Positions 8,511 through 18,291 of a DNA stretch of 64,000 bases are shown here, piece after piece. How positions within the stretch are numbered: position 1 is the stretch's first letter; every line of letters starts with the position of its first letter. The position numbers and the translations under genes were made by a program. This DNA comes from Candidatus Wallbacteria bacterium (lineage in GTDB: Bacteria; Muiribacteriota; UBA6191; JACPRK01), in NCBI GenBank assembly GCA_016213845.1, contig JACQZN010000028.1, positions 1-64,000 of the forward strand. Reading direction: 5' to 3'. The notes below the pieces were generated by a model. It was not told the DNA's origin. It saw only the letters and a list, made by a program, of their open reading frames with translations, and searched no databases.

Positions 8511-8611
8511 AGCGGAATCGGTGCTGAGCCAGCAATCGGCGATCGGTTCCAACGGATTCCTCGCCGGCCTCACAGGAGTTTCATGCCGACGGGAGCATCT
8601 GTCCCTGAGTT

Positions 8612-9892
8612 TCACCTCCGCGCGAACGCGGAGGCGTCCAGGGTGCAGACGGAGGCGTTGTAGCGGGTGGTGACCTCGAGCCGTCCGCCGGCGGCGTCGG
8701 GGCCGGTCAGCTCGCAGAAGTACTCGGTGGGCTCATGGCCCCACGGGTCTGTCGCGAGGTGGCCCGTCGTCAGGAGCTTGCCGGAGCTGCCGATGACGCG
8801 GATGGTGCAGAACACTCCGGGAGCGGGAGCCAGGAAGACCGGCTTCTGCACACGCAGTCGCAGCTCGAAGCGCTCGCCGGTGGCGGGTAGCGCGAATCGG
8901 GCCGTGGCGCCGGCTGCGACATCCTGTACGGAGTAGACGCGAGCGGTGGTCACGAACGGATCGAGCGAGCTGGGGGGAGCGGCCTCGCCGGGCGCGGGCG
9001 AGACGCCCTGGGGCGAATAGAATCCGATTCGGTGGTCCCTCAGGCCCCACTTGGACTTCATTGCGACGATCACGAACCGCTTCTCGGAGTCGGCGTTGCG
9101 GAAGACGACGACGTCGGCCTCCTTGCCGGCTCTCACATAGGTGTCGCGCACTCCCAGGCTGCGATGTCCGAGGTCCCAGATGCCGAAGCCAAAATGGGCA
9201 TAGGCGTGCGGCCGAAGAACGCCCGGCTGCAGACGCGCCCGCAGCTCCTGACCCGACTGCAGGCCGAAGAGCATGAAGCGGTGGTACTCGGTGCGCAGCA
9301 CCACGTCGCCGCAGACGAAGTTGGGGGCCGAGGGCGAACCGATCGCCATGTACTCGGGGGCCCCGCGGCGAGCTCCGCCGGGATTGGCGCCGATGACGGG
9401 CCTCGCCGTCAGCCGGGCCGTGAACGCGAACGGAAAGGTGTGCGGCTGAGAGAACGTGAAGCGGAGCCGGTGCGGCCGGGCCTCCTCGGACTCCTCGCCG
9501 TGGAAGCTGACCGTTCCCGTAACGGTGCCCTTGAACGAACGCGACCAGACGCGCCCCAGGGTCTCGCCGTCGGCCGAGAGCACGTCGATGCGGGCGTAGG
9601 CGGCCCACCACGGCCACTCTTCGCGAGTGCGGACCATGCTGTACTCGACGTCCCACCGGTAGCCAGCGCCCGTGAACGCCGGATTCAGCAGGTGGAGCGA
9701 CTCGTTACTCCCCTCGCGCGCCAGCGAGCCGGAGAGCGTCTCCGAAACGAAGGCCTCGCCGGCCTCGCCACAGTCCGCGGCGGCGACGAAGGTCTGGGCG
9801 CCGGCGGGGAGTGCGGCTGCCAGCGCCAGCAGTGCGAGGGTTGCCGCCAAACGCAGGGTCCGGGCCGAGGTCAAGTTTGGTCTTCTCATCAT
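8612..9892 (-). CDS. Exported protein of unknown function
   Basis: 426 residues with a clear signal peptide (RLAATLALLALAAALPAGAQ). The start at 9892 has a second in-frame ATG immediately after it. The mature protein is beta-rich and carries paired segments with similar strand patterns (VFRNADSEKRFVIVAMKSKWG, then LPATGERFELRLRVQKPVF), suggesting two or more beta-sandwich modules. There are four to five cysteines in the mature part, so disulfides are possible. No recognised family. The neighbouring genes do not suggest a role. Confidence 0.6.
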   Translation of the reverse strand: MMRRPNLTSARTLRLAATLALLALAAALPAGAQTFVAAADCGEAGEAFVSETLSGSLAREGSNESLHLLNPAFTGAGYRWDVEYSMVRTREEWPWWAAYARIDVLSADGETLGRVWSRSFKGTVTGTVSFHGEESEEARPHRLRFTFSQPHTFPFAFTARLTARPVIGANPGGARRGAPEYMAIGSPSAPNFVCGDVVLRTEYHRFMLFGLQSGQELRARLQPGVLRPHAYAHFGFGIWDLGHRSLGVRDTYVRAGKEADVVVFRNADSEKRFVIVAMKSKWGLRDHRIGFYSPQGVSPAPGEAAPPSSLDPFVTTARVYSVQDVAAGATARFALPATGERFELRLRVQKPVFLAPAPGVFCTIRVIGSSGKLLTTGHLATDPWGHEPTEYFCELTGPDAAGGRLEVTTRYNASVCTLDASAFARR

Positions 9893-10117
9893 TTAAGTCT
9901 CCGCAGTCTCCCTCTGGGTGGTGTCACATACCTAGAAAGAGACGGGCCAACTTCGAAGAACCCCGTCAGAGAAAGGATTCACGGGCTCTCCGGCACGGTA
10001 CGGGCCCGTAACTTCCGACGGGCGAAGTTACAGGGCGGATACGTCTGGTCGGCCTTCGCCATCCTCTGAGTGGACAGCCGGGTGTCCCAGGCGACGCTGC
10101 GCTGCCTGGGGGTGGCG
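9893..10117. other. Intergenic, no gene recognised
   Basis: 225 bases between the start of the exported unknown and the 3' end of hrpB, both on the minus strand. It should hold the promoter of the exported gene, but no strong -35/-10 pair is apparent. Confidence 0.4.
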
Positions 10118-12514
10118 TTACCGGCGGCGCGGCTTCGTCCGGTGCGTGGCCGGCGCGGTCCAGGGGTCCTCGGGCCAGGGGTGCTTGGGATATCGGCCGC
10201 GGAGCTCTTTGCGGACTTCCGGATAGCCGCTGTCCCAGAAGCTCTTGAGGTCGCGGGTGGTCTGGACGGGGCGGCCGCTGGGCGCCAGCAGCACGAGCGT
10301 CACGGGCACTCGCGCGGGCCCGATCCGCGGCGTCTCGGCCAGGCCGAAGAGTTCCTGGAGCTTGACGGAAGCCGAGACCGTGCCGTCCTCCCGGTACTCC
10401 AGCCGTGCTTCGCGGCCGCTCGGGATCGGGATGGCCTCGGGCGCCAGCCGATCCAACGTCCGCAGGAGTTCCCTCGGAACAGCGCCCGTGAGGTCGACGT
10501 CGGACAGGGAGGTGCGGCCCTCGCAGGCCGCCGCGATCCAGGCGTCTTCGTCGAAGGCGAGCCCCGCGAAGCGGATGCGGCGGCGCAACGAGAGCACTGG
10601 CTCAGGGAACCCGCGGGATTGCAGCGCTTCGCCGAGCAGCCGCGCGGCTTCCTCCCCATTTGGAGTCACCGGATGTTCCGAGAGCACGATCGCTCCGTAC
10701 CGCGCGCGCTCCAGGGCGCGTACCTTGCCGGTGGCGGAATCGAACAGGTGCTCGGTGCCGCGAGTGGTCGGGCAGAGCCAGGCCCGGTCGATCCGGCTGG
10801 CCGTGCGCACGAGCGCCTCTGCGCCGGCGCCGCGTGGCGCGGCCATCACGTCGAGCGCCAGCAGCCAATCGCCGTCGCGGACACCGCTTTCGCGTCCCAG
10901 CACCGCGCCTTGCCCGCCCGAGAGCAGCAGGCGGGGGGAGCCTGGCTCTCGCCGGCGGGCGACCCGGTCCGGGAATCCCGCAAGGAGCGCTCTGAGCAAA
11001 CTCTCTTCGGAAGACGGACCGGCGGAGCGCACGCCTTCTTCCGAGTCGAGAACCCGGCCTGCGACGGCGGCCAGCTCGTCTGCAGCGCGCCGGACCGCCC
11101 AGGGAGCGCTGCCCATCCGCTCGACTCGCAGGAGCACGTCGGAGTCCGTGGCCACGTCGCCAGCACCGGCGGGGATCCAGCCCTCTGCCAGGACAGCGCA
11201 GGCTGAAGCGGCCAGTCGCGCGCCGCGGGCCTCGAGCAGGACGCGCGCCAGCCGCGGGTGCAGCGGAAAGCGGCGAAGCGCCCGGCCCAGCGGTGTGATG
11301 CGTGCGCCGGCAAGGGTGCCCAGCGCCTCGAGAAGCTCGAGTGCCGCGCGTGCCCGCTCGGGTTCTGGCGCCTGGTACCACGGAAATCGCAGCGGGTCGC
11401 CCCCCCAGGCCAGGACTTCGAGAAAGGGCTCGGCCAGGTCGACACGGGCGATCTCGGGCTCGCGGTGCTCGCGTACGGTCAGGCGCGAGTCCCATAGCCG
11501 CAGCACGCGGCCGGGCCCGGTACGCCCCGCCCGGCCGGCCCGCTGCTCGGCCGAATCGAGGGAGATGCGCTCGGTTTCGAGCCGGTCGAGCCCCGAGGCC
11601 GGGTCGTAGCGGAGAACCTTGTGGAAACCGGAGTCGATGACGTCGGTGACTCCATCGATCGTCAGCGAGGTCTCCGCGAGATTCGTAGCGAGGATCACCT
11701 TGCGCACGGGCGAGGGTGCGAGCGCCGCGTCCTGGGCGGCCGCGTCGAGCGAGCCGTGAAGGGGCAACACGGCGAACGGGCGGGTCGTTCGCGGGTCTAG
11801 CCCAGGCCCCGCCGCCGACGGCTCGGCCAGCTCGCCGGCTGCCCGCCGGATCTCCGGTGCGCCGGGCAGAAACACCAGCACGTGCCCGCTGCCTGGGCCC
11901 TGCCCGGAAGACTCCCGGGCGAGCAGCTCGCGCACCGCAGCGACGGGCGACTGCCCGGGCGCGTAGCGGACCTCGACAGGATGGGGGCGGCCCGGGATCT
12001 GAACGATCGGGCAGCTGCCCAGGAACTCCGCGACGGGGGCCGCGTCGAGCGTGGCCGACATCACGACCAGCCGGAGGTCGTCTCTGGCGGCAGCAGCCTC
12101 CCGGGCCATTGCCAGCGCCAGATCGGCGTGGAGGCTGCGCTCGTGGAACTCGTCGATCACCGCCACCTCGAACTCCGACAGGAGCGGGTCGGCCTGAAGC
12201 CTGGCTGTCAGGATGCCCTCCGTCGCCACCAGCAGCCGCGTGGCGGGGCCGAAGCGGCGCTCGAAGCGGACCTGCCAGCCGACGTCTTCACCGAGCGACC
12301 AGCCGCGTTCGGTGGCGATCCGCCTGGCGAGCGACCGTGCCGCGACGCGCCTGGGCTGCAGCAGGATCACGCGGCCGAAACAGAGCAGCGCGGGCGGCAC
12401 GCGGGTGGTCTTGCCCGACCCGGGCGGCGCCACGATCACGGCGTGGCGGCTCTCCCTGAGGGTACGCACGATCTCGGGGAGGTATCCGTCGATGGGAAGC
12501 GGCTGCAGGTGCAC
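10118..12514 (-). CDS. hrpB: ATP-dependent RNA helicase HrpB
   Basis: 798 residues from the GTG at 12514, close to the usual HrpB length. DEAH/RHA-type motifs run in order: GSGKTT (Walker A), DEFH (motif II, replacing DEAH), SATLD, LAETSLTIDGV and QRAGRAGRTGPG (motif VI). The C-terminus carries the HrpB-specific tail with DLKSFWDSGYPEVRKELRGR and PKHPWPEDP. No Shine-Dalgarno is visible at 12514. The frame runs open further upstream, but that part overlaps the divergent lipoprotein gene and lacks family similarity. RNA-dependent ATPase; cellular role poorly defined in bacteria. Confidence 0.92.
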   Translation of the reverse strand: MHLQPLPIDGYLPEIVRTLRESRHAVIVAPPGSGKTTRVPPALLCFGRVILLQPRRVAARSLARRIATERGWSLGEDVGWQVRFERRFGPATRLLVATEGILTARLQADPLLSEFEVAVIDEFHERSLHADLALAMAREAAAARDDLRLVVMSATLDAAPVAEFLGSCPIVQIPGRPHPVEVRYAPGQSPVAAVRELLARESSGQGPGSGHVLVFLPGAPEIRRAAGELAEPSAAGPGLDPRTTRPFAVLPLHGSLDAAAQDAALAPSPVRKVILATNLAETSLTIDGVTDVIDSGFHKVLRYDPASGLDRLETERISLDSAEQRAGRAGRTGPGRVLRLWDSRLTVREHREPEIARVDLAEPFLEVLAWGGDPLRFPWYQAPEPERARAALELLEALGTLAGARITPLGRALRRFPLHPRLARVLLEARGARLAASACAVLAEGWIPAGAGDVATDSDVLLRVERMGSAPWAVRRAADELAAVAGRVLDSEEGVRSAGPSSEESLLRALLAGFPDRVARRREPGSPRLLLSGGQGAVLGRESGVRDGDWLLALDVMAAPRGAGAEALVRTASRIDRAWLCPTTRGTEHLFDSATGKVRALERARYGAIVLSEHPVTPNGEEAARLLGEALQSRGFPEPVLSLRRRIRFAGLAFDEDAWIAAACEGRTSLSDVDLTGAVPRELLRTLDRLAPEAIPIPSGREARLEYREDGTVSASVKLQELFGLAETPRIGPARVPVTLVLLAPSGRPVQTTRDLKSFWDSGYPEVRKELRGRYPKHPWPEDPWTAPATHRTKPRRR

Positions 12515-12719
12515 GCGGCCATCATCGGCGAGAATGGGCTGCTTGCCAAGACGCTCCCACGAAGGGCCGAGCCTGCGCTTTGCGCCGAGGCAGGAAAGCT
12601 CCCCCGCAGGGGCCGAATCCGCTCCCGCGGGGAAGGCGCCGGCGTCAGAAGCCGCTCCGCAAGTCGATCTTCGCGTTGGAGCGCCGCTTGCTTGGGGTGA
12701 GGCGACGGAGGTCGAAGCG

Positions 12720-13715
12720 ATGCCCATCCACTCGAAGCTTGTCCGTGCCGCACTGGCGATCGTGTTGGTCTGCGCCGCGAGCGTGACGCTCGCCGGATGC
12801 CGGCGGTTCGGGCCGCCGCCGGGCCGGCTGCCAGCGGGGCTCGCCGGCGGAATCGGCGCGACGCCCGGATTCGGCCCCCGGGCACCATCCGGCGGCGGGC
12901 TGACCCGGACGGCCAACCTACCTGCTTCGGGGACGGTCCCGTGGTCGGGCGGCACGGGCGCTGGCGTCACGCTCTCCGGTACCGACGGAAGCGGTGGCAC
13001 CGGCCCGGGCGCCACGGCAGTCGTGAAGAGTCTTCCGCCCGTGGAGCCCGGGCAGGTCGATGTCCGGGACGGCGGCCGCAGCCTCGAGAGCCAGGCCTAC
13101 TCGTGGGCCGCCGGCGCCGTGCAGCCCAGGACCGACGATCCCACCGTACTGCGTCACGAGGCGGTCCACTGGATCGACGGCGAGCTGAGCGGCAACGCGA
13201 GCTGGCAGGATCTCTCCCCCAACGGGGCGCGCGCCTTCTACATCTGGGGGACCAACAAGTACTACGTCGTGCCGAACACGCGGGTGCGCAAGCGGGACGT
13301 TCTCCCGTTCGTGCCGACGCACCTCACCAGCTCCTACGAGAACTACTTCTACAACTTCGACTTCGGCTCGCGCGACGCGCTCCACCTGCTCGAGGACTTC
13401 TGCGCCGAGATCGGCTCGGGGGAGAAATCGTCGCTGCTCTTCGACATGCTCGTCTACTCGGCGGCGCTGGGCCTTCATCTCGAGCAGCTTGCGGCCAACG
13501 GCAAGAGCGACTACTGGACTCAAAGGGGCGGTACGATCTTTCGAGGAACGGTCAAGGCCTTCATGGAGATGGCCGCGCCCGGACTCGAAGGACGGCTTCA
13601 GTCGTTTGCTCAGGACCCGAGCGCGAAGTCCAGGGCGCTGCGCGAGTTCCTCGATCGGACCTACGGCAAGGACTGGACGCGGCAGGTGCTGGGCTTCCAG
13701 GGCGCGGCGAGTTGA
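12720..13715 (+). CDS. Lipoprotein with an HExxH zincin-like motif
   Basis: 331 residues. Signal peptide with lipobox LAGC, lipid on Cys27. A low-complexity Gly/Pro/Thr linker to about residue 110 is followed by a globular domain with LRHEAVHWIDGE. His146, Glu147 and His150 make an HExxH that could hold zinc, and LEDFCAE about 80 residues on could supply a third acidic ligand. This looks like an anchored metallopeptidase of the gluzincin type, but I cannot name a family. Divergent from hrpB, with overlap only in hrpB's upstream open frame. Confidence 0.7.
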   Translation: MPIHSKLVRAALAIVLVCAASVTLAGCRRFGPPPGRLPAGLAGGIGATPGFGPRAPSGGGLTRTANLPASGTVPWSGGTGAGVTLSGTDGSGGTGPGATAVVKSLPPVEPGQVDVRDGGRSLESQAYSWAAGAVQPRTDDPTVLRHEAVHWIDGELSGNASWQDLSPNGARAFYIWGTNKYYVVPNTRVRKRDVLPFVPTHLTSSYENYFYNFDFGSRDALHLLEDFCAEIGSGEKSSLLFDMLVYSAALGLHLEQLAANGKSDYWTQRGGTIFRGTVKAFMEMAAPGLEGRLQSFAQDPSAKSRALREFLDRTYGKDWTRQVLGFQGAAS

Positions 13716-13968
13716 TACGGGTCCGGGGCGTGCAGAACCGCGCCACGCCACCCCGGGGTCGTGATAAGCTCGCCGCATCGATAGACGCAAGACCGCTCCC
13801 GAGCCCGAAGATCGCCACGCCTGGCTCGAGGAGGTCACCGGTGACAGGGCGCTGGCGTGGACGCGGCTTCAGAACGCGGAATGCACGCGCGTCCTCGACA
13901 CGGCTGATTCGCGCTCGCTCGAGGCGCGGATCCGAGGGTTTCTCGACTCCGACGCGCAGATCCCGTAC

Positions 13969-15816
13969 GTGCAGAAGCTGGGCCGCTGGTACTACAACTT
14001 CTGGCGCGACGCACGGCACCCTCGCGGCCTCTGGCGGCGAACGACTCTCGAGCAGTACCGCCGGGACGAGCCAGACTGGGAGCTGGTACTGGACCTGGAT
14101 CTGCTCGCCGCTACCGAGGGAGAGAACTGGGTCTGGCACGGCGTGACGTGCCTGGAGCCCGAGTGCGAGCGCGGGCTGGTGAAGCTCTCCCGCGGGGGCG
14201 CCGACGCGGACGTCGTCCGGGAGATGGACCTCGTGGCGAAGGCGTTCGTGCCGGACGGCTTCTTCCTGCCCGAGGCCAAGAGCCGCGTCAGCTGGATCGA
14301 CCTCGACCACCTGTACGTGGGCACCGATTTCGGCCTCGGTTCATCGACCGAGTCGGGTTACCCGCGCATCGCCAAGATCTGGACGCGCGGCACGCCGCTC
14401 GAGTCGGCCGAGACCCTCTTCGAGGGCCAATCGACCGACGTCGCCGTCGTCGCCGCCCGCGACCGGACTCCCGGCTACGAGCGGGACTTCGTCGTGCGGA
14501 GCCCGACGTTCTACACCAACGAGATGTTCGTGGTCCGTGGCGGCAAGCTCGTGAAGCTGGAGAAGCCCGACAGCGCCTCGGCCGATGTCCACAGGGAGCT
14601 CCTGCTCCTGACGCTGCGGGAGGACTGGACCGTCGGAGGGCGGACCTACGCGGCCGGCTCGCTGCTGGCCTGCGACTTCGACGAGCACCTGTCGGGCCGC
14701 GCGCGCTTCGATGTCCTCTTCGAACCCTCGGCGCGACGGTCGCTGGCCGGCGTCAGCCCCACGCGTCACCACATCCTCGTCAACGAGCTCGACAACGTGC
14801 GGAACCGGCTCTATGTCCTGACCCGCCGCGACGGCGCCTGGACGCGCCAGGCTCTGCCCGGCATGCCGGAGCTGGGCACCGTGAGCGCCAGCGCCGTCGA
14901 CAGCACCGAGTCGGACGACTTCTTCCTGACCGTCACCGACTTCCTGACGCCCACGCGTCTTTTCCTGGGCACGGTGGGCGGGCCGCCTGCGGAGAAGCTC
15001 AAGGAGCTGCCGGGCTATTTCGAGGCCAGCGAGCTCGCCGTGACCCAGCTCGAGGCGGTCTCGGCGGACGGCACGCGCGTTCCGTACTTCCAGGTCGCGC
15101 GGCGCGAGCTGGCGCTGGACGGAGAGAACCCGACATTGCTCTACGGCTACGGCGGCTTCGAGGTCTCCCAGGTGCCGGTCTACAGCCCAGGTCAGGGCGT
15201 GGGCTGGCTCGAGAGGGGCGGCGTGTACGTCGTCGCCAACATCAGGGGCGGAGGCGAATTCGGCCCGAAGTGGCACCAGGCTGCGTTGCGGGCAAACCGG
15301 CACAAGGCCTTCGACGACTTCATCGCGGTCGCCGAGGACCTGGTGCGGCGCGGCGTCACGCGGCCGGCTCGGCTGGGCATCCGGGGCGGCAGTAACGGGG
15401 GGCTGCTGGTCGGGAACATGCTCACGCGCCGCCCGGAGCTCTTCGGGGCCGTCGTCTGTCAGGTGCCGCTGCTCGACATGCGGCGCTATCACCGGCTGCT
15501 GGCCGGTTCGAGCTGGATGCAGGAGTACGGAAATCCCGACGACCCCCAGGACTGGGATTTCATCCGGACCTTCTCGCCCTACCACAACGTGAAGCCCGGC
15601 GTCCGCTACCCGCCGGCTTTCTTCATGACCTCCACTCGAGACGACCGCGTTCACCCGGGCCACGCGCGCAAGATGGTGGCGCGCCTGATGGAGCTCGGGC
15701 AAGACGTCCTCTACTACGAGAACATCGAGGGCGGTCATGGCGGTGCCGCCAACAACCAGCAGCTGGCCCACATGGCCGCGCTGGCCTACAGCTTTCTCTG
15801 GCAGAAGCTGGGCTGA
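13969..15816 (+). CDS. S9A-family prolyl oligopeptidase (start probably further upstream)
   Basis: 615 residues from the first standard start (GTG 13969). The N-terminal beta-propeller begins YYNFWRDARHPRGLWRRT, typical of the prolyl oligopeptidase group COG1505. The C-terminal alpha/beta hydrolase has the catalytic Ser in GGSNGG, the Asp in STRDDRVHP and the His in GGHGGA. It cleaves peptides after proline. The start is wrong or unusual: the same frame upstream encodes family-like residues (AWLEEVTGDRALAWTRLQNAE, about 13815-13880) and stays open back to TGA TAA at 13762-13767, but that stretch has no ATG, GTG or TTG. The true N-terminus is about 55-60 residues longer. No signal peptide is visible. 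Confidence 0.88.
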   Translation: MQKLGRWYYNFWRDARHPRGLWRRTTLEQYRRDEPDWELVLDLDLLAATEGENWVWHGVTCLEPECERGLVKLSRGGADADVVREMDLVAKAFVPDGFFLPEAKSRVSWIDLDHLYVGTDFGLGSSTESGYPRIAKIWTRGTPLESAETLFEGQSTDVAVVAARDRTPGYERDFVVRSPTFYTNEMFVVRGGKLVKLEKPDSASADVHRELLLLTLREDWTVGGRTYAAGSLLACDFDEHLSGRARFDVLFEPSARRSLAGVSPTRHHILVNELDNVRNRLYVLTRRDGAWTRQALPGMPELGTVSASAVDSTESDDFFLTVTDFLTPTRLFLGTVGGPPAEKLKELPGYFEASELAVTQLEAVSADGTRVPYFQVARRELALDGENPTLLYGYGGFEVSQVPVYSPGQGVGWLERGGVYVVANIRGGGEFGPKWHQAALRANRHKAFDDFIAVAEDLVRRGVTRPARLGIRGGSNGGLLVGNMLTRRPELFGAVVCQVPLLDMRRYHRLLAGSSWMQEYGNPDDPQDWDFIRTFSPYHNVKPGVRYPPAFFMTSTRDDRVHPGHARKMVARLMELGQDVLYYENIEGGHGGAANNQQLAHMAALAYSFLWQKLG

Positions 15817-16116
15817 GCGCCGCGTCACCGGGCGCGCAAGCGGCCTGCATCACTTTTGGAAGGGCCGGCGGGTCGGAAGTTGCACCCCGGCGACTTTCTC
15901 AGGTGCCTCCCGGGGCCAAATGTGTTACCTTTGCAGCGGTCGAAACGAGGCGATGCCGTCTCGGCGCGACGCTGGCTCACGCGAGCGACTCCGCGCGACG
16001 GCGGCATCCAGGACTTGGGGGCTTTCCCCGGTCTCAGCGTCGGGACCCGAGCGTCTCCAGGTAGGAGACCCTCCGGCGCAGGGGAAGCCCACTCGCTCGA
16101 TCAAAGGACGATCATC
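15817..16116 (+). other. Intergenic upstream of the M17 aminopeptidase
   Basis: About 300 bases. The aminopeptidase frame is open from 15856, but the translation before 16117 is Arg/Pro/Gly noise and lacks family similarity. Presumably holds the aminopeptidase promoter; no convincing -35/-10 pair was picked out. Confidence 0.4.
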
Positions 16117-17748
16117 GTGTGGAACGGAACGGACTTCGAATTCGCGGTGGATTCGGCGGATGCCGCCAAGATCAAGTACCCGGCAGTCATGCTCCCGGCT
16201 TTCCAGGAGGATGGCGCCGATGACGCCGTGGCCCGCAAGATTGCCGGTGCGGCCGGCATCGACCTGGCCGGACTGCGCAAGAGCGGTGAGGTCAGCGGCG
16301 CGCTGAAGGAGTTCACGATCCTGCACGCGCGGGACGGCGCGCCGTATCGCCACGTCCTCGTCATGGGCTGCGGCAACGCTGCGAAGTTCCGGATCGACGA
16401 CATGCGAACCATCGTCGCCAAGGCCGTCCGCACGCTCCGCAAGATCGGCGTCGACCGCATGCTGCTGGCCACCGCCACGGTCCCTCAGCTCTCGGGCGAG
16501 GAGGTGGCCGAGGCCGCCATCGAAGGGGCGCTGCTGGGACTGCACAAGTTCAAGCGCTACAAGAAGAAGGCGGACTCGATCCGGCCGTTCCGGCAGCTAA
16601 AGCTGGTTGTGGGGACCGCGCGCGAAGTGGCGCCGGCCCGCGAGGCGGCAGCGCGCGCCAGCGCCTTCGCGCTGGCCACCATCCGGGCGCGTGAGCTCGC
16701 CTTCGAGCCGGCCAACCTGCTCGGGCCCGACGAGATCGTCGCCGCGGCCCGGAAGGTGTCCGACGACCACGGCCTGGCGCTGAAGGTGCTGGGGCCCAAG
16801 GAGCTCGCGGCACGCGGGATGGGCGGAATCCTGGCCGTCGGCTCGGGCTCGCGCAGGCCCTGCTATCTGGCGGATCTGCTCTACCGCCCCGCCAAGCGGA
16901 CGGGGCTGCCCCGGCTGACGCTCGTGGGCAAGGGGATCACGTTCGACACCGGCGGCATCTCGATCAAGCCCTCCGAGCGTATGCACCACATGAAGTACGA
17001 CATGGCCGGCGCGGCGGTCGTCATGCAGACCGTGCGTGCGGTGGCGAGCTTGGAGCTGCCGGTGGAGCTTCGCGCCATCATCGCGACGGCGGAGAACATG
17101 CCCGACGGCAACGCCTATCGCCCCTCCGACGTCATCCGGATGTACAACGGCAGCTACGTGGAGGTCACGAACACGGACGCCGAGGGGCGGATGCTCCTGG
17201 CCGACGGGCTCGCGTACGCCTGCGAGCAGGACCCCGACATGGTGATCGACGTCGCCACGCTGACCGGCGCGTGTCTGGTGGCGCTGGGGACGTCGGTGGC
17301 CGGGCTGATGGGGACGAACCCCTGGCTCGTCGGCGCCATCCGCGACGTGGGCGAGCACTACTCGGAGCGATTCTGGGAGCTGCCGCTCTACGAGGAGTAC
17401 CAGGTCCACATGCGGAGCAGCATCGCCGACATCTGCAACTCCGGCCCTCGCTACGCGGGCGCCATCACCGCCGGCAAGTTCCTCGAGACGTTCGTGGACG
17501 GCCGCCCGTGGGCGCACCTCGACATCGCAGGCACGGCCTGGTCGGATGAAGACTCGACGATGTACCTCCACAAGCCGTACCTGCCGCAGCGCGGGCCCAC
17601 GGGATTCGGGGTCCGGACGCTGGCGGGACTGGCCCTCAAGGTCTCGCGCGAGTCGAGCGGTTCCTCCAAGAAGATGCGGGAGCTGATGCGATGGGCTGGC
17701 GCAGCGCCGGTAGCGGCCAAGCGGAAGGTCTCGAGCAAGCGCGGCTGA
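16117..17748 (+). CDS. pepA: Leucyl aminopeptidase (M17)
   Basis: 543 residues. The GTG at 16117 follows AAAGGA with an 8-bp spacer; this start keeps the N-terminal macro-like domain intact. The C-terminal catalytic domain has the metal and active-site blocks GKGITFDTGG, MKYDMAGAA and the family signature NTDAEGRMLLADGL. It removes N-terminal residues in the cytoplasm and is normally a hexamer with two metal ions per subunit. A basic tail (VAAKRKVSSKRG) extends beyond the usual end. With the S9A peptidase just upstream, it could complete breakdown of oligopeptides, though the genes are 300 bp apart. Confidence 0.93.
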   Translation: MWNGTDFEFAVDSADAAKIKYPAVMLPAFQEDGADDAVARKIAGAAGIDLAGLRKSGEVSGALKEFTILHARDGAPYRHVLVMGCGNAAKFRIDDMRTIVAKAVRTLRKIGVDRMLLATATVPQLSGEEVAEAAIEGALLGLHKFKRYKKKADSIRPFRQLKLVVGTAREVAPAREAAARASAFALATIRARELAFEPANLLGPDEIVAAARKVSDDHGLALKVLGPKELAARGMGGILAVGSGSRRPCYLADLLYRPAKRTGLPRLTLVGKGITFDTGGISIKPSERMHHMKYDMAGAAVVMQTVRAVASLELPVELRAIIATAENMPDGNAYRPSDVIRMYNGSYVEVTNTDAEGRMLLADGLAYACEQDPDMVIDVATLTGACLVALGTSVAGLMGTNPWLVGAIRDVGEHYSERFWELPLYEEYQVHMRSSIADICNSGPRYAGAITAGKFLETFVDGRPWAHLDIAGTAWSDEDSTMYLHKPYLPQRGPTGFGVRTLAGLALKVSRESSGSSKKMRELMRWAGAAPVAAKRKVSSKRG

Positions 17749-17782
17749 CGGGTCGACGGCTGCCGGGGAAGGGGACTCGGCT

Positions 17783-18289
17783 TCAAAGGCGGCGAAACAT
17801 CACGAGCGCATCCACGGGGCCGCGGTCCTTGTGCTGGAAGGCTTCCGGGAGCACTCCCACGACCTCGAAGTCGAGCTTCTTCCAGAGGGCGACTGCGCGA
17901 ACGTTCGTGCTCACGACGAAGTTGAACTGCATGGCCTTGTAGCTTTCGGTCCGGGCCTGCGCGATGGAGTGCTCTCCGAGTTTTCGTCCCAGGCCGAGAC
18001 CTTGCCGGGCGGGGGAGACGATGTAGGACGCCGTCGCGACGTGCGATCCGCGGCCCGGGTGGTTGGCGCGAAGCGTGTAGCCGCCGACGACTTCGCCTTG
18101 CAGTTCAGCCACCCACTGCTGCCCGCCGCGCCCCGTCCAGTACTCGACGAACTCTGCCTCCGAGATCGATTCTGACTGGACGTAGGTTTGTCCCTCGGCG
18201 GCAATCTGACGGAAGATGGCCCAGAGCGGGGACATGTCCTGGCTCGTGGCCTTACGAATCACGATGGGAAACGTGGTCGACTCCGGCAT
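17783..18289 (-). CDS. GNAT-family acetyltransferase
   Basis: 168 residues. The acetyl-CoA binding motif A is SPARQGLGLGRKLGEH, with preceding core strands GYTLRANHPG and TASYIVSP. It resembles PhnO/RimI-like N-acetyltransferases, and the terminal VDALVMFRRL is typical of the N-acetyltransferase superfamily. The substrate cannot be told. Its start lies 2 bp after the stop of the MarR-GNAT gene, whose last codons supply the AAGGAG ribosome site, so the two are coupled. Confidence 0.85.
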   Translation of the reverse strand: MPESTTFPIVIRKATSQDMSPLWAIFRQIAAEGQTYVQSESISEAEFVEYWTGRGGQQWVAELQGEVVGGYTLRANHPGRGSHVATASYIVSPARQGLGLGRKLGEHSIAQARTESYKAMQFNFVVSTNVRAVALWKKLDFEVVGVLPEAFQHKDRGPVDALVMFRRL

Positions 18290-18291
18290 GG

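Noticed and set aside
12797..14146. Plus-strand frame spanning the end of the HExxH lipoprotein and the start of the S9A gene
   Set aside because: Out of frame with both and composed of Arg/Gly/Ala noise.
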